From assembly GCA_029880755.1 (NCBI GenBank), contig JAOUNW010000030.1, forward strand, positions 1 through 16,489: a stretch of 16,489 nucleotides of DNA, in the 5' to 3' direction. Within the stretch, counting starts at the first letter, position 1, and each line of letters begins with the position of its first letter. This document shows positions 7,833 through 15,394 of this stretch, in pieces. This DNA comes from Gammaproteobacteria bacterium (GTDB lineage Bacteria > Pseudomonadota > Gammaproteobacteria > Acidiferrobacterales > SZUA-150). The notes beneath the pieces were generated by a model. It ran no database searches, was not told the DNA's origin, and worked only from the letters and a program-made list of their open reading frames with translations. Position numbers and translations under genes: made by a program.

Positions 7833-8843
7833 ATGGAATTTTTCAAAAAACAAACACACTTTGATTTTATTGGGAAACGCAAGGCTTCCATGGTGATTTC
7901 GGTGTTGCTGTCGATTGCAACCATTTTCATTTTGTTTAATCGCGGCCTAAATTTTGGCCTGGACTTTACCGGCGGTACTTTGGTGGAAGTGGCTTATCAG
8001 GAGACGGTGGAAACGAGCGAGGTCCGCAAAACGCTCACTGATGCCGGTATGCCGGATGCCGTGGTTCAGCACTTTGGCACGACCCGCGATGTATTGGTGC
8101 GGCTTCCGGTTGCAGAAGGTAAAGAGAGTGCCAAATTAAGCAATCAAGTAGTAGAGGTATTGAGAAACGCCAAAGGTGAGAGTTTTCGGCGCAGTGGTGC
8201 TGATCAAGTACAGCTATGCATAAAAAAATCTGATACTTCAGAATCAAAGTGTCAGGTACAGGTGCGCCGTATTGAGTTTGTTGGACCCCAGATTGGAGAT
8301 GAGCTAGCCTACAAGGGCGGTTTGGCTTTGTTGTATACATTTATCGCAATCCTGATTTATGTCTGGATCCGGTTTGAGTGGCAGTTCTCTGTGGGTGCTG
8401 TCGTTGCAACCGCTCATGACATACTGCTAACTTTTGGGTTCTTTTCTTTGACGCAAGTTGAATTTGATCTCTCTGTGTTGGCGGCAATCCTGGCAGTTCT
8501 GGGGTATTCGTTGAATGACACTATTGTCGTGTTTGATCGCATTCGTGAGAATTTTCACACGCTGCGCAAGAAAGAGGTTACAGAACTACTCAATGTCTCG
8601 GTCAATCAGACATTGTCTCGTACCATTATGACTTCCGGAACGACCTTACTGACCATTATTTCACTGTTTGTTTTTGGGGGCGAGATTATTCACGGATTTT
8701 CCATTGCATTGATCGTTGGTATTATCGTGGGCACTTATTCTTCAATCTTTGTCGCCACACCTGTGGTGTTGGCTTTGGGTATTTCCCGTGAAGATCTGAT
8801 GCCGACGAAGAAAGATGATCGTCCAGTGGATGATTTGCCGTAG
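7833..8843 (+). CDS. secF: Protein translocase subunit SecF
   Basis: SecF is the partner of SecD in the inner membrane. The 336-residue product has a first membrane helix at about 18-36 and then LDFTGGTLVEV, the counterpart of the SecD DLRGG motif. A periplasmic domain contains a GPQIG motif (VGPQIGDELAYKGG). Five further helices include YSLNDTIVVFDRIREN, the functional counterpart of the SecD Asp motif. Length and motif order are normal. It is the last recognised gene of the queA-tgt-yajC-secDF run. The 185 bases after it hold only short hairpins such as CCCAG/CTGGG near 8908-8925 and a possible promoter for the next unit. Confidence 0.98.
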   Translation: MEFFKKQTHFDFIGKRKASMVISVLLSIATIFILFNRGLNFGLDFTGGTLVEVAYQETVETSEVRKTLTDAGMPDAVVQHFGTTRDVLVRLPVAEGKESAKLSNQVVEVLRNAKGESFRRSGADQVQLCIKKSDTSESKCQVQVRRIEFVGPQIGDELAYKGGLALLYTFIAILIYVWIRFEWQFSVGAVVATAHDILLTFGFFSLTQVEFDLSVLAAILAVLGYSLNDTIVVFDRIRENFHTLRKKEVTELLNVSVNQTLSRTIMTSGTTLLTIISLFVFGGEIIHGFSIALIVGIIVGTYSSIFVATPVVLALGISREDLMPTKKDDRPVDDLP

Positions 8844-8986
8844 TTTTGTTTTTACCCTCTCGTCTGCATCACCCTGATTAATTAGTGGTTTGAAACTTCC
8901 CAGGTTCTACACTGGGCCAGTAATCCCGGATTCCTCCCATTTCGTCGGGCCGGCGCTTTTGCCGCCGCATTCTCCATGCTATGGAC

Positions 8987-8992
8987 TATACT
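8987..8992 (+). promoter_or_regulatory. Possible -10 element before the membrane/VWA unit
   Basis: TATACT lies 36 bases before the preferred ATG at 9029. It matches the -10 consensus at five of six positions. A TTGCCG at 8959-8964 is too far upstream (22 bases) to be a good -35. The site suggests that the two genes downstream have a promoter separate from the Sec operon. Confidence 0.3.
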
Positions 8993-9028
8993 TATTAAGT
9001 TTCCCTATTACGGAATGTGGAGGTTTTT

Positions 9029-10513
9029 ATGGCGGCAAGTTGGTGGATGATCGTGCCTGGCAACCCGGCTCTTTCGGGTCTGATTATTTTTCTTATCGCG
9101 ATGCCTTTTTTGTATGCTGCCCGGGGGCCCATGCATCAAATCATACTGGCAACAACCCAGGCGCTTGCCGGTCCTTTGCGCCTCGCATCACGCTGGCTGA
9201 TGTTTACGGCAAGGGAGATGCGTCAGCGTAATCTGGCAGTCTTGATGGCCCATGGTAGGGAAGAGGCCACGCAGGCCATCGAACGCGAGTTTGAACGCGT
9301 GACAAAACTGGTTCAGCGTGACTTGCACGGTTATCCCGCCTTGCAGCGCAAGGTTATGGACGAAATCACCCGCGTGGAAGAGGATTATCAAAAGTGCGGT
9401 GAAGTGCCGCCGCCGTCACCGGAATGGGCCAAGGCCATCGAGACCATTGCCGGTATTAAACCTTCCGGCGATGGTCTGGTTGAGAAGCTCTTGGAAGACA
9501 TCAGTAAATCCATGGATCGTATTTACGATAAGGCTCTGGCGCAATATCGCCGTTCTTACGAAAAACGTCACAAGATACTGAAAGGTTTTATGCCGTTCTG
9601 GCGTTCGCTGGATCGCACCATGTCCCAAGTGGACCGTAACCTCGGTGGATTACAGGATAGTGCATCCAAGATCGATGCTCAAATGGACAAGTACGAAAAT
9701 ATTATCGCTAAGTCTGAAAAGGCAGAAACCTCATTAACCTCTTCCGCTGCAGTACAGTTTGTTATTGCCAGTGCGTTTCTGGCTTTACTGTTTGGCGGCG
9801 CGTTCGTTAACTTTAAATTGGTTGCATTACCTATGTCAGAAATGGTGGGCGGCGGTGATTATATAACGGACAATCTGCAGGCCTCGGAAGTTGCCGCTCT
9901 GGTAATTATCCTGCTAGAGGTGAGTATGGGCCTGTTTCTGATGGAAGCATTACGTATGACCCATCTGTTTCCAAGAATTAATAATATGAATGATCGTATG
10001 CGTCATCGTATTATGTGGTCAGCCATTATTTTTCTATTCATTCTGGCTGGAGTGGAAGTGGCGTTGGCCTTCATGCGTGACCAGATAGTTGCCAGCAATC
10101 TGACCCTGAAACAGGGTTTGAGTGATGCGCCATTGGTGGTTGCGCCCCCTGAGGCTGGCGCGGTCTCCAATATTCCTATGTTGGGCCAGATGATTTTAGG
10201 ATTTATTCTTCCCTGGGTGCTGGCTTTTGTCGGTATTCCGCTTGAGTATTTTATCTATTCCGCGAGGACAGTATTAGGCGTATTAACCGTGGCATCGGTG
10301 CGCGGTTTGGCGTTTATTCTGCGCCTTACTGGAAACATATTCAGGCATATTGGTAGTACGTTGGTACATTTGTACGACGCGGCTATCTTTTTACCATTAA
10401 TGATAGAGCGAGTAATTAAAGGAAAGCGTGGTGGACAGGAAGCCGGTAATTCAGCAGCCTCTGTCACATCTTTTCGAGTACGTCGCACGGGTACGGGGGA
10501 GCATATAGTATGA
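9029..10513 (+). CDS. Multi-spanning membrane protein with a long helical domain, unknown family
   Basis: I do not recognise this 494-residue protein. One membrane segment lies at about residues 14-31. A charged, mostly helical region of about 200 residues (50-238) follows, with heptad-like stretches such as RREEATQAIEREFERVTKL-type sequence at 77-97 and 197-235. Further membrane segments lie at about 241-267, 286-306, 329-349 and 383-408, with a possible sixth near 413-432. A basic C-terminal tail ends the protein. A GTG at 9017 would add four residues, but GGAGG at 9019-9023 sits five bases before the ATG at 9029, so that ATG is preferred. The gene overlaps the following VWA lipoprotein gene by ATGA, implying joint function at the cell envelope, for example as an inner-membrane scaffold or ligand-gated assembly. 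That role is inference only. Confidence 0.8.
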   Translation: MAASWWMIVPGNPALSGLIIFLIAMPFLYAARGPMHQIILATTQALAGPLRLASRWLMFTAREMRQRNLAVLMAHGREEATQAIEREFERVTKLVQRDLHGYPALQRKVMDEITRVEEDYQKCGEVPPPSPEWAKAIETIAGIKPSGDGLVEKLLEDISKSMDRIYDKALAQYRRSYEKRHKILKGFMPFWRSLDRTMSQVDRNLGGLQDSASKIDAQMDKYENIIAKSEKAETSLTSSAAVQFVIASAFLALLFGGAFVNFKLVALPMSEMVGGGDYITDNLQASEVAALVIILLEVSMGLFLMEALRMTHLFPRINNMNDRMRHRIMWSAIIFLFILAGVEVALAFMRDQIVASNLTLKQGLSDAPLVVAPPEAGAVSNIPMLGQMILGFILPWVLAFVGIPLEYFIYSARTVLGVLTVASVRGLAFILRLTGNIFRHIGSTLVHLYDAAIFLPLMIERVIKGKRGGQEAGNSAASVTSFRVRRTGTGEHIV

Positions 10514-11172
10514 AGTCCATGGGAAAAATCGCGCTCGCGATAATCATTGCGCTTGCTATACAGGGTTGTACCAGCAAGAAGAACCATTCACGCGGTGTCT
10601 ACATGTTGGTGGATACATCAGGGACTTATGCTACCCAGATGACTCGCGCAGGGAAAGTGGTTAATTACCTGTTGGGTACCTTGAATCCGGGAGACACGTT
10701 TGCAGTAGCCCGGGTAAAGAGCCGGAGTTTTACTGAAAAAGACATCATCGCCAAGGCTACGTTTGATGCCACGCCTTCCAGGATGAATGCCCAAAAGAAG
10801 GAATTTCGCGACAGGTTTCAGCAGTTTGCCAAGAATCTAAAGAAGGGGAGTGCCCATACCGATATTACCGGCGGTGTGATTCAGGGGGCAGAGTTTCTTA
10901 CGGAAGCGGGCGCTGGAACCAAGATGATACTAATTTTTTCCGATATGCAGGAAGAATTGGACGACAAGACTGTAAGAGATTTTCCTATCTCCCTGGACGG
11001 TATTCAGTTTATAGCGTTAAACGTTACCAAGCTTAAAACTGATAACATGGATCCGCGGCGCTATCTTGGCCGATTAGCTAATTGGGAGAAGCGGGTCATG
11101 AATGCCGGGGCATCGGGCTGGCGCGTGGTGAATGATATGGAACAACTGGATAGAATATTTAAGGAATCTTGA
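10510..11172 (+). CDS. Predicted VWA-domain lipoprotein
   Basis: The 220-residue product has a signal sequence ending in IQGC, with Cys20 as the likely lipidated residue. The -2 Gln is unusual, but Ile at -3 and Gly at -1 fit a lipobox. Thr21 and Ser22 after the cysteine carry no inner-membrane retention signal, so an outer-membrane location is possible. A von Willebrand A-like domain follows: VYMLVDTSGTY gives the MIDAS DxSxT (Asp35, Ser37, Thr39), Thr117 in SAHTDITGG the second ligand, and Asp145 in LIFSDMQEE the third. All metal-binding positions are present, so metal-dependent partner binding is plausible. GGGGGAG eight bases before the ATG is a strong ribosome site. The start overlaps the stop of the upstream membrane-protein gene by four bases. 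The partner and process are unknown. Confidence 0.82.
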   Translation: MKSMGKIALAIIIALAIQGCTSKKNHSRGVYMLVDTSGTYATQMTRAGKVVNYLLGTLNPGDTFAVARVKSRSFTEKDIIAKATFDATPSRMNAQKKEFRDRFQQFAKNLKKGSAHTDITGGVIQGAEFLTEAGAGTKMILIFSDMQEELDDKTVRDFPISLDGIQFIALNVTKLKTDNMDPRRYLGRLANWEKRVMNAGASGWRVVNDMEQLDRIFKES

Positions 11173-11183
11173 TAAAGGCGACA

Positions 11184-11227
11184 ATTCAAACAAAAAGCCC
11201 GGCGAATGCCGGGCTTTTTGTTTGAAT
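11184..11227. terminator. Bidirectional rho-independent terminator
   Basis: A perfect 20-bp inverted repeat (11184-11203 and 11208-11227) surrounds a GAAT loop. The core is GCCCGGC/GCCGGGC, flanked by AAAAA on one side and TTTTT on the other, so it works in either direction. It sits between the convergent VWA lipoprotein gene and the HAMP sensor gene, only a few bases from each stop codon. Confidence 0.93.
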
Positions 11228-11229
11228 AA

Positions 11230-12108
11230 CTAATCACGATCTTCGAGCATACTCATGGCTTTTTCCAGGCTTCGGCGCAAACGGTTGAATGAGATTCCCA
11301 GTAGAGACATTTCATCTTCGCCGGTTTCATCGAATTCCGAAATACCGGTTTCACCGAGGCTAATTTGATCCGCCCTTTCCGCCATTCGTACAATGGGTTT
11401 AACAATAATCCTGTGTAGCACAACGTTAAGCACAATAATGGTTAATACAAAGACGCCGCTAATCGCAGTCATCAGAGTAATAAAAGCGTCATTGGCGTTT
11501 TTTGTTGTTGCTGAAAGTGGCACAGAGACTATTTGTGCGCCAATTAGATCATTTAGTTTCCATCCAAAGCCTGTGGCGCTGCCGTAGCGTTCGATCATGG
11601 TTGTCGGCGCCAGTGCAGGATCGCTGTGACAGGAAAGGCAGGTTTTGCTATCAGCGTAAATCGGTCTGGCTATGTACAGGGACTGGCCTGTGGATGTACT
11701 CCTGATCCCGTCCAGTGTTTTGTCTGACTTATTATTCGAAAACTGTTTTAGAATATTTTTTTCCCATCCTAGCGCCAGATTCCGAGGGTTGGTTGGGTTT
11801 AGTGAGACTTCCCGGTACTGATAGTCAGGATGATTTTCCCTCAGCCGATTAAAGCTCTGAATCGCTGCATAGGATGGCACGGACTGCGGCAGAAAAGCAT
11901 CACCCGGTTGCAGTCCGAGAAGCGGGCTGACTTCACCTAACGTGTAATGACGAATAGCGGTCGCTATTTCCATCATCATACGGGCATGTTTCATTACATC
12001 ATTTTTGGCGTGGTCCTGGAGTATGGAGTAAGACAATATTCCGGTACCGAGAATACCGATAGCAGAAACACCGGTTAACACCATGTTGAATTTTGTGACG
12101 AGCTTCAT
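11230..12108 (-). CDS. Tll0287-like (DUF3365) heme-type sensor with HAMP domain, no output domain
   Basis: The 292-residue protein has a membrane anchor at about 10-30 and a periplasmic domain to about 205. A second membrane helix lies at 208-233 and a HAMP linker at about 233-286. The periplasmic part resembles the Tll0287-like sensor family and carries Cys157-Leu-Ser-Cys160-His161, the c-type heme attachment motif, inside the typical RPIYADSKTCLSCHSDP context. The family is thought to sense redox state or gases through heme. The protein stops just after HAMP, so no methyl-accepting, kinase or cyclase domain is attached and the signal must pass to another protein. It lies 102 bases downstream of a Ser/Thr kinase gene on the same strand. 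No Shine-Dalgarno is seen; a small hairpin directly precedes the ATG. Confidence 0.85.
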   Translation of the reverse strand: MKLVTKFNMVLTGVSAIGILGTGILSYSILQDHAKNDVMKHARMMMEIATAIRHYTLGEVSPLLGLQPGDAFLPQSVPSYAAIQSFNRLRENHPDYQYREVSLNPTNPRNLALGWEKNILKQFSNNKSDKTLDGIRSTSTGQSLYIARPIYADSKTCLSCHSDPALAPTTMIERYGSATGFGWKLNDLIGAQIVSVPLSATTKNANDAFITLMTAISGVFVLTIIVLNVVLHRIIVKPIVRMAERADQISLGETGISEFDETGEDEMSLLGISFNRLRRSLEKAMSMLEDRD

Positions 12109-12109
12109 G

Positions 12110-12125
12110 GTATTAATGGTAATAC
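12110..12125 (-). repeat. Small inverted repeat touching the sensor gene start
   Basis: GTATTA and TAATAC form a perfect 6-bp inverted repeat with a 4-base spacer, ending one base before the ATG of the HAMP sensor gene. In RNA it would fold over the position of the ribosome site. As DNA it could be a small operator. The stem is AU-rich and weak. Confidence 0.4.
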
Positions 12126-12210
12126 AGATATCATTATTTTGCGCGGATAGGACTGGAAATGGTATTTATGGAATTCCGCAACCGGATCAGGACAGCGGCG
12201 GTAGCACGGT

Positions 12211-13689
12211 CTAGTGTAGCCGGCTTACCGCGCCCAGAAATTGCTTCTGATCTCTGCTGTTGGGGACATTTTTTGCGAGCATTTTTATGAGTGCATGGGT
12301 GGTGGCTGCTCGTCTGACCGCTTTTTGAACCAGTATATGGGCCAGAGGGCCGACGTAGACAGCCAGCTCATTCTCAATTTGATACAGTAAAGTCATGTCC
12401 CAGCTATGGAGAGACGGCTCTGAGTCCGCGGATAGGCCACTGCGTTCAGTGGCAGTTCTTTTAGACATATTGTTTTCCGGCGAAGCTCCCTCTATCAGTT
12501 TTGGTGCCAGTTTATTCATTGTCTTTAGGAATTTTTCGCGAATCGATAACGATTGAATGGAGTTGGCCAGTGTTTGTAGAAATTCCTCGAGACTGGATGC
12601 CTTGTAAGCAGCCTGGGGGACAAGCAGTTTGGCCAGTGGCCCCATGTACTTTGCCAGGTTGCGTTGTGCTTCTTCCAGCAATTCAACGGTCCACATAACG
12701 GAAGGCTCGCTATCAGGTATCGGGTGGTCATGAATTGGTGGCGTTGCTGTTTGTAGCGAGGCTGGGTCAATCACGTCACCCTGTGCACCGGTTTTTCGTT
12801 TGGTGGTTGTGAGACGTATCAGGATGTCGTTAGCGCATTGTGGTCGGTCTCTTGACAGAATTTTTAGCATCCAGTCGACAATATCCAGTAGTTCCATGCT
12901 GTAAAGGCTGTTGGTAATCCTCTGGAGGTTAAGTACCGGATCTGCCTGCTGGTTATTTAATGCCGCCATACGTTCCGGGGCCGGTGCCGGGGGTTTGCCG
13001 GTGATGCATTGATAGATGGTAGCGCCTAATCCATAGATGTCGGTCCATGGTCCTTGTAGCCCGCGGGAGTCATATTGCTCAAAGGGGGCATAACCCGGCG
13101 TTACGGTATCAGTCTTATGTTGCTCATCGTTTTGTAATGCCTGGCGTGCTGCGCCAAAATCCAGTAACACCGGGGAGCCGGTTTTGCGAATATAGATATT
13201 GCCGGGTTTGATGTCCCGATGAAGCACTTTTTGTTCATGGATTACCTGAAGCCCCTCAAGCAGGGGAACCATAATTTCACGAATTTTGTTTTCACTGAGA
13301 GTGCGGCGGGCTTTCAGGTATTGACTTAACGGTTCACCGTCCTCGTAATCCATGACAATGTAGGCGGTACCATTGGTTTCCAGGTAGCGGTTAACGCGCA
13401 CAATATTCGGCATTTTGAATTTGGCCAGAGTCCGGGCTTCCTGAAGGAATTTTTCCAGCCCACTGTGGTAAGCAGCCCTGTCTTCTTCCGATTGCGGGAC
13501 AATCGTAATTTTGTCACTGGTGCGTGTGGCAAGATCGCTGGGAAGGTATTCCTTAACGGCGACATCACAGGCCAATGTATGGTCGTAACCCTTGTAAGTG
13601 ATGCCAAAACCGCCAATGCCTAAAACATGTTTAATCTCATAGGAGCCGATTCGGGTTCCACTTTCCAGTGGTTGTTGTAGCTTTTTCAC
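12211..13689 (-). CDS. Hanks-type serine/threonine protein kinase with duplicated C-terminal domain
   Basis: The 492-residue protein has a complete kinase domain at about 16-295. The glycine loop is GIGGFG (24-29), the ATP lysine is Lys46 in VAVKEY, and the alpha-C glutamate is probably Glu84. The catalytic loop is HRDIKPGN (157-164) and the metal-binding DFG is 177-179, so it should be active. APFEQYDSRGLQGPWTDIYGLGATIYQCITGKPP is the bacterial type of activation and helix-F region. No membrane helix or sensor domain follows; the C-terminus instead holds two diverged copies of a helical unit (337-394, 434-491) with the shared core YxGPLAxxLV. The start is GTG at 13689 with AGGGG seven bases ahead. 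No PP2C phosphatase is nearby. The Tll0287/HAMP sensor gene lies downstream on the same strand and may share its transcript. Confidence 0.93.
   Translation of the reverse strand: MKKLQQPLESGTRIGSYEIKHVLGIGGFGITYKGYDHTLACDVAVKEYLPSDLATRTSDKITIVPQSEEDRAAYHSGLEKFLQEARTLAKFKMPNIVRVNRYLETNGTAYIVMDYEDGEPLSQYLKARRTLSENKIREIMVPLLEGLQVIHEQKVLHRDIKPGNIYIRKTGSPVLLDFGAARQALQNDEQHKTDTVTPGYAPFEQYDSRGLQGPWTDIYGLGATIYQCITGKPPAPAPERMAALNNQQADPVLNLQRITNSLYSMELLDIVDWMLKILSRDRPQCANDILIRLTTTKRKTGAQGDVIDPASLQTATPPIHDHPIPDSEPSVMWTVELLEEAQRNLAKYMGPLAKLLVPQAAYKASSLEEFLQTLANSIQSLSIREKFLKTMNKLAPKLIEGASPENNMSKRTATERSGLSADSEPSLHSWDMTLLYQIENELAVYVGPLAHILVQKAVRRAATTHALIKMLAKNVPNSRDQKQFLGAVSRLH
12217..12390 (-). repeat. Kinase C-terminal helical repeat, copy 2
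   Basis: It codes for kinase residues 434-491 (LLYQIENELAVYVGPLAH at the start) and ends one residue before the C-terminus. See copy 1 for the shared positions. The unit resembles a small helical domain I have seen attached to bacterial signalling proteins, but I cannot name the family with certainty. Confidence 0.7.
12508..12681 (-). repeat. Kinase C-terminal helical repeat, copy 1
   Basis: It codes for kinase residues 337-394 (LLEEAQRNLAKYMGPLAK at the start). It aligns over 58 residues without gaps to copy 2, sharing LL, LAxYxGPLAxxLV, two alanines, the central LA and the FL near the end. The acidic lead-in DSEPS occurs before both copies. The DNA is well diverged, so the duplication is old. 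Confidence 0.7.
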
Positions 13690-14030
13690 GGGCGCACCCC
13701 TGCGGGTAGGGAAAGTCCAACCGGATTAGCGGCATAAGCAAATATGGGCACCAGTTTTCTCCAGCGAGGGCGATATTTGAGGTTTCTATTAATATAGACT
13801 AGTTTTCATCGCCCCTGATCGGCCGGTTTCGACCGTCCCACCATTTCGTACCAGAATATAAAATACAATAAAAACAGTTAGTTACAATAGGTCTCTTGCC
13901 CAGAGGGACCGTTTTGGATTTTGGTATGCATCTACCCTCGGAATTGGCTATCCTAGGCCGCCGTTTGCCTCAAGCACTAACTGGGGGCTTGGGACCTCTA
14001 TTTATCAATGCAGGAGAGACGAGACTAACA
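13690..14030. other. 341-bp divergent intergenic region between the kinase gene and glyA
   Basis: This stretch has no supportable gene. The frame of glyA stays open back to 13896, but that extension does not look like protein. The half near the kinase is mixed in composition. An AT-rich patch at 13851-13889 holds TATAAA (13857) and two TACAAT hexamers (13864 and 13883), possible -10 elements for glyA without clear -35 partners. The last 140 bases form the glyA leader, with two possible RNA hairpins (13890-13910 and 13969-13993). On the minus strand TATATT near 13790 could serve the kinase gene. Confidence 0.5.
13890..13993 (+). promoter_or_regulatory. Possible structured glyA leader RNA
   Basis: GGTCTCTT (13890) can pair with AGGGACC-side bases ending at 13910, giving an 8-bp hairpin with two G-U pairs and a GCCCA loop. 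A second hairpin pairs CTCAAGC (13969-13975) with GCTTGGG (13987-13993). The 5' AGGTC can also pair with GACCT at 13993-13997, so two folds are mutually exclusive. I do not match it to a known riboswitch class. Confidence 0.3.
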
Positions 14031-15284
14031 ATGTTCAGTAAAGATATGACTATCGCCGGATACGATGACGAACTCTGGCAGGCAATCCAAAAAGAATCCA
14101 CCCGTCAGGAGCAACACATCGAGTTGATTGCGTCGGAGAACTACACCAGCCCGCGGGTTATGGAAGCACAGGGCTCGGTTCTGACAAACAAGTATGCCGA
14201 GGGCTATCCCGGTAAACGCTACTATGGTGGTTGCGAGTATGTGGATATTGCCGAGCAGTTGGCGATTGATCGCGTGAAAAAGCTGTTCGGTGCGGATTAT
14301 GCCAATGTCCAGCCGCACTCGGGGTCTCAGGCAAATGCGGCAGTTTACATGGCTCTGTTACAACCTGGGGACACTATTCTTGGCATGAGTCTGGCGCACG
14401 GCGGCCATCTGACTCACGGCGCCAAAGTGAATTTTTCGGGAAAGATATTCAACGCCATCCAGTACGGCCTGGATGATAAGACCGGTGAGATTGATTATGC
14501 CCAGGTGGAGGCGTTGGCTCTCGAGCATAAACCGAAAATGATAGTCGCTGGTTTTAGCGCCTATTCCCGGATCGTGGACTGGCAACGTTTCCGCGAGATA
14601 GCGGATAAAGTGGGTGCTTACCTGTTTGTTGATATGGCTCATGTGGCCGGCCTGATAGCTGCGGGGCTCTATCCCAGCCCGGTGCAAATTGCTGACGTCA
14701 CTACCTCAACAACCCATAAGACTCTACGCGGCCCCCGTGGTGGCATTATTCTGGCTAAGAGTAATCCGGAAATCGAGAAGAAATTAAATTCATTGGTATT
14801 TCCTGGAACACAAGGCGGGCCGTTAATGCACGTGATTGCTGCCAAGGCTGTTGCCTTCAAGGAGGCGCTGGAACCGGAATTCAAGTCTTACCAACAGCAG
14901 GTACTAAACAATTCCCGGGCCATGGCCGCCGTATTTCTTGAACGTGGTTATAAAGTGGTTTCCGGTGGCACTGATGATCATTTGTTTCTGGTCGACCTGA
15001 TCGACAAGGGTATTACCGGTAAAGACGCCGAGGCGGCCCTGGGTGAGGCATTTATTACTGTCAATAAAAATGCCGTACCTAATGATCCGCAATCACCCTT
15101 TGTCACCAGCGGCATTCGACTGGGCACACCCGCTGTGACCACGCGAGGATTTTCTGAGACAGAAGTCAAAGAGCTTGCCAACTGGATATGTGATGTCATG
15201 GATAATATGGGTGATACTGGTATCAGAGAAAAAGTGAAGCAAAAGGTGCTGGCGGTGTGCAAACGTTTTCCGGTTTACGGATAG
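14031..15284 (+). CDS. glyA: Serine hydroxymethyltransferase
   Basis: GlyA is a pyridoxal-phosphate enzyme that converts serine and tetrahydrofolate to glycine and 5,10-methylene-tetrahydrofolate, the folate that PanB also uses. With the ATG at 14031 the protein has 417 residues, the usual size, starting MFSKDMTIAGYDDELW like known homologues. The frame is open for another 45 codons upstream, but that part is unrelated to the family. AGGAGA 13 bases ahead, or GAG closer in, can serve as ribosome site. Lys230 in TTSTTHKTLRGPRGG binds the cofactor; Asp201 and His204 in VDMAHVAGL contact it. HIELIASENYTSPRV and the SGSQAN motif are intact. Confidence 0.98.
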   Translation: MFSKDMTIAGYDDELWQAIQKESTRQEQHIELIASENYTSPRVMEAQGSVLTNKYAEGYPGKRYYGGCEYVDIAEQLAIDRVKKLFGADYANVQPHSGSQANAAVYMALLQPGDTILGMSLAHGGHLTHGAKVNFSGKIFNAIQYGLDDKTGEIDYAQVEALALEHKPKMIVAGFSAYSRIVDWQRFREIADKVGAYLFVDMAHVAGLIAAGLYPSPVQIADVTTSTTHKTLRGPRGGIILAKSNPEIEKKLNSLVFPGTQGGPLMHVIAAKAVAFKEALEPEFKSYQQQVLNNSRAMAAVFLERGYKVVSGGTDDHLFLVDLIDKGITGKDAEAALGEAFITVNKNAVPNDPQSPFVTSGIRLGTPAVTTRGFSETEVKELANWICDVMDNMGDTGIREKVKQKVLAVCKRFPVYG

Positions 15285-15342
15285 TTTAAAGCAACTATTT
15301 GGAGAGTGGTTTGTTGATGTAAGACATAAAGAACAAATCAAG

Positions 15343-15367
15343 GCCGCGACTAGCCATACGGCTTTTT
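15343..15367 (+). terminator. Weak candidate terminator after glyA
   Basis: GCCG (15343-15346) can pair with CGGC (15359-15362), or AGCC (15352-15355) with GGCT (15360-15363), just before a run of five T. Stems are only four pairs, so this is a weak terminator at best. It lies 59 bases after glyA and before the outer-membrane gene. Confidence 0.3.
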
Positions 15368-15394
15368 AGGTATGCCTCTAATAAAAATAAAACA

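Noticed and set aside
9017..9028. GTG start adding four residues to the membrane protein
   Set aside because: The GGAGG ribosome site overlaps this GTG and is correctly placed for the ATG at 9029.
8890..9231. 113-codon plus-strand ORF after secF
   Set aside because: It overlaps the membrane-protein gene in another frame, has no ribosome site, and its cysteine- and proline-rich product looks like frame-shifted sequence.
10510..13689. TerY-type phosphorylation triad or anti-phage kinase system
   Set aside because: The VWA protein is exported as a lipoprotein, the kinase is cytoplasmic and on the opposite strand, and no PP2C phosphatase or ter gene is present.
13864..13888. Twin TACAAT hexamers as an operator pair before glyA
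   Set aside because: Their 19-base spacing in an AT-rich patch is easily chance, and neither has a recognisable -35 or symmetric flanks.
13896..14030. 45-codon N-terminal extension of glyA
   Set aside because: The extension has no resemblance to the family, while the ATG at 14031 gives the standard N-terminus and length. The frame is open by chance.
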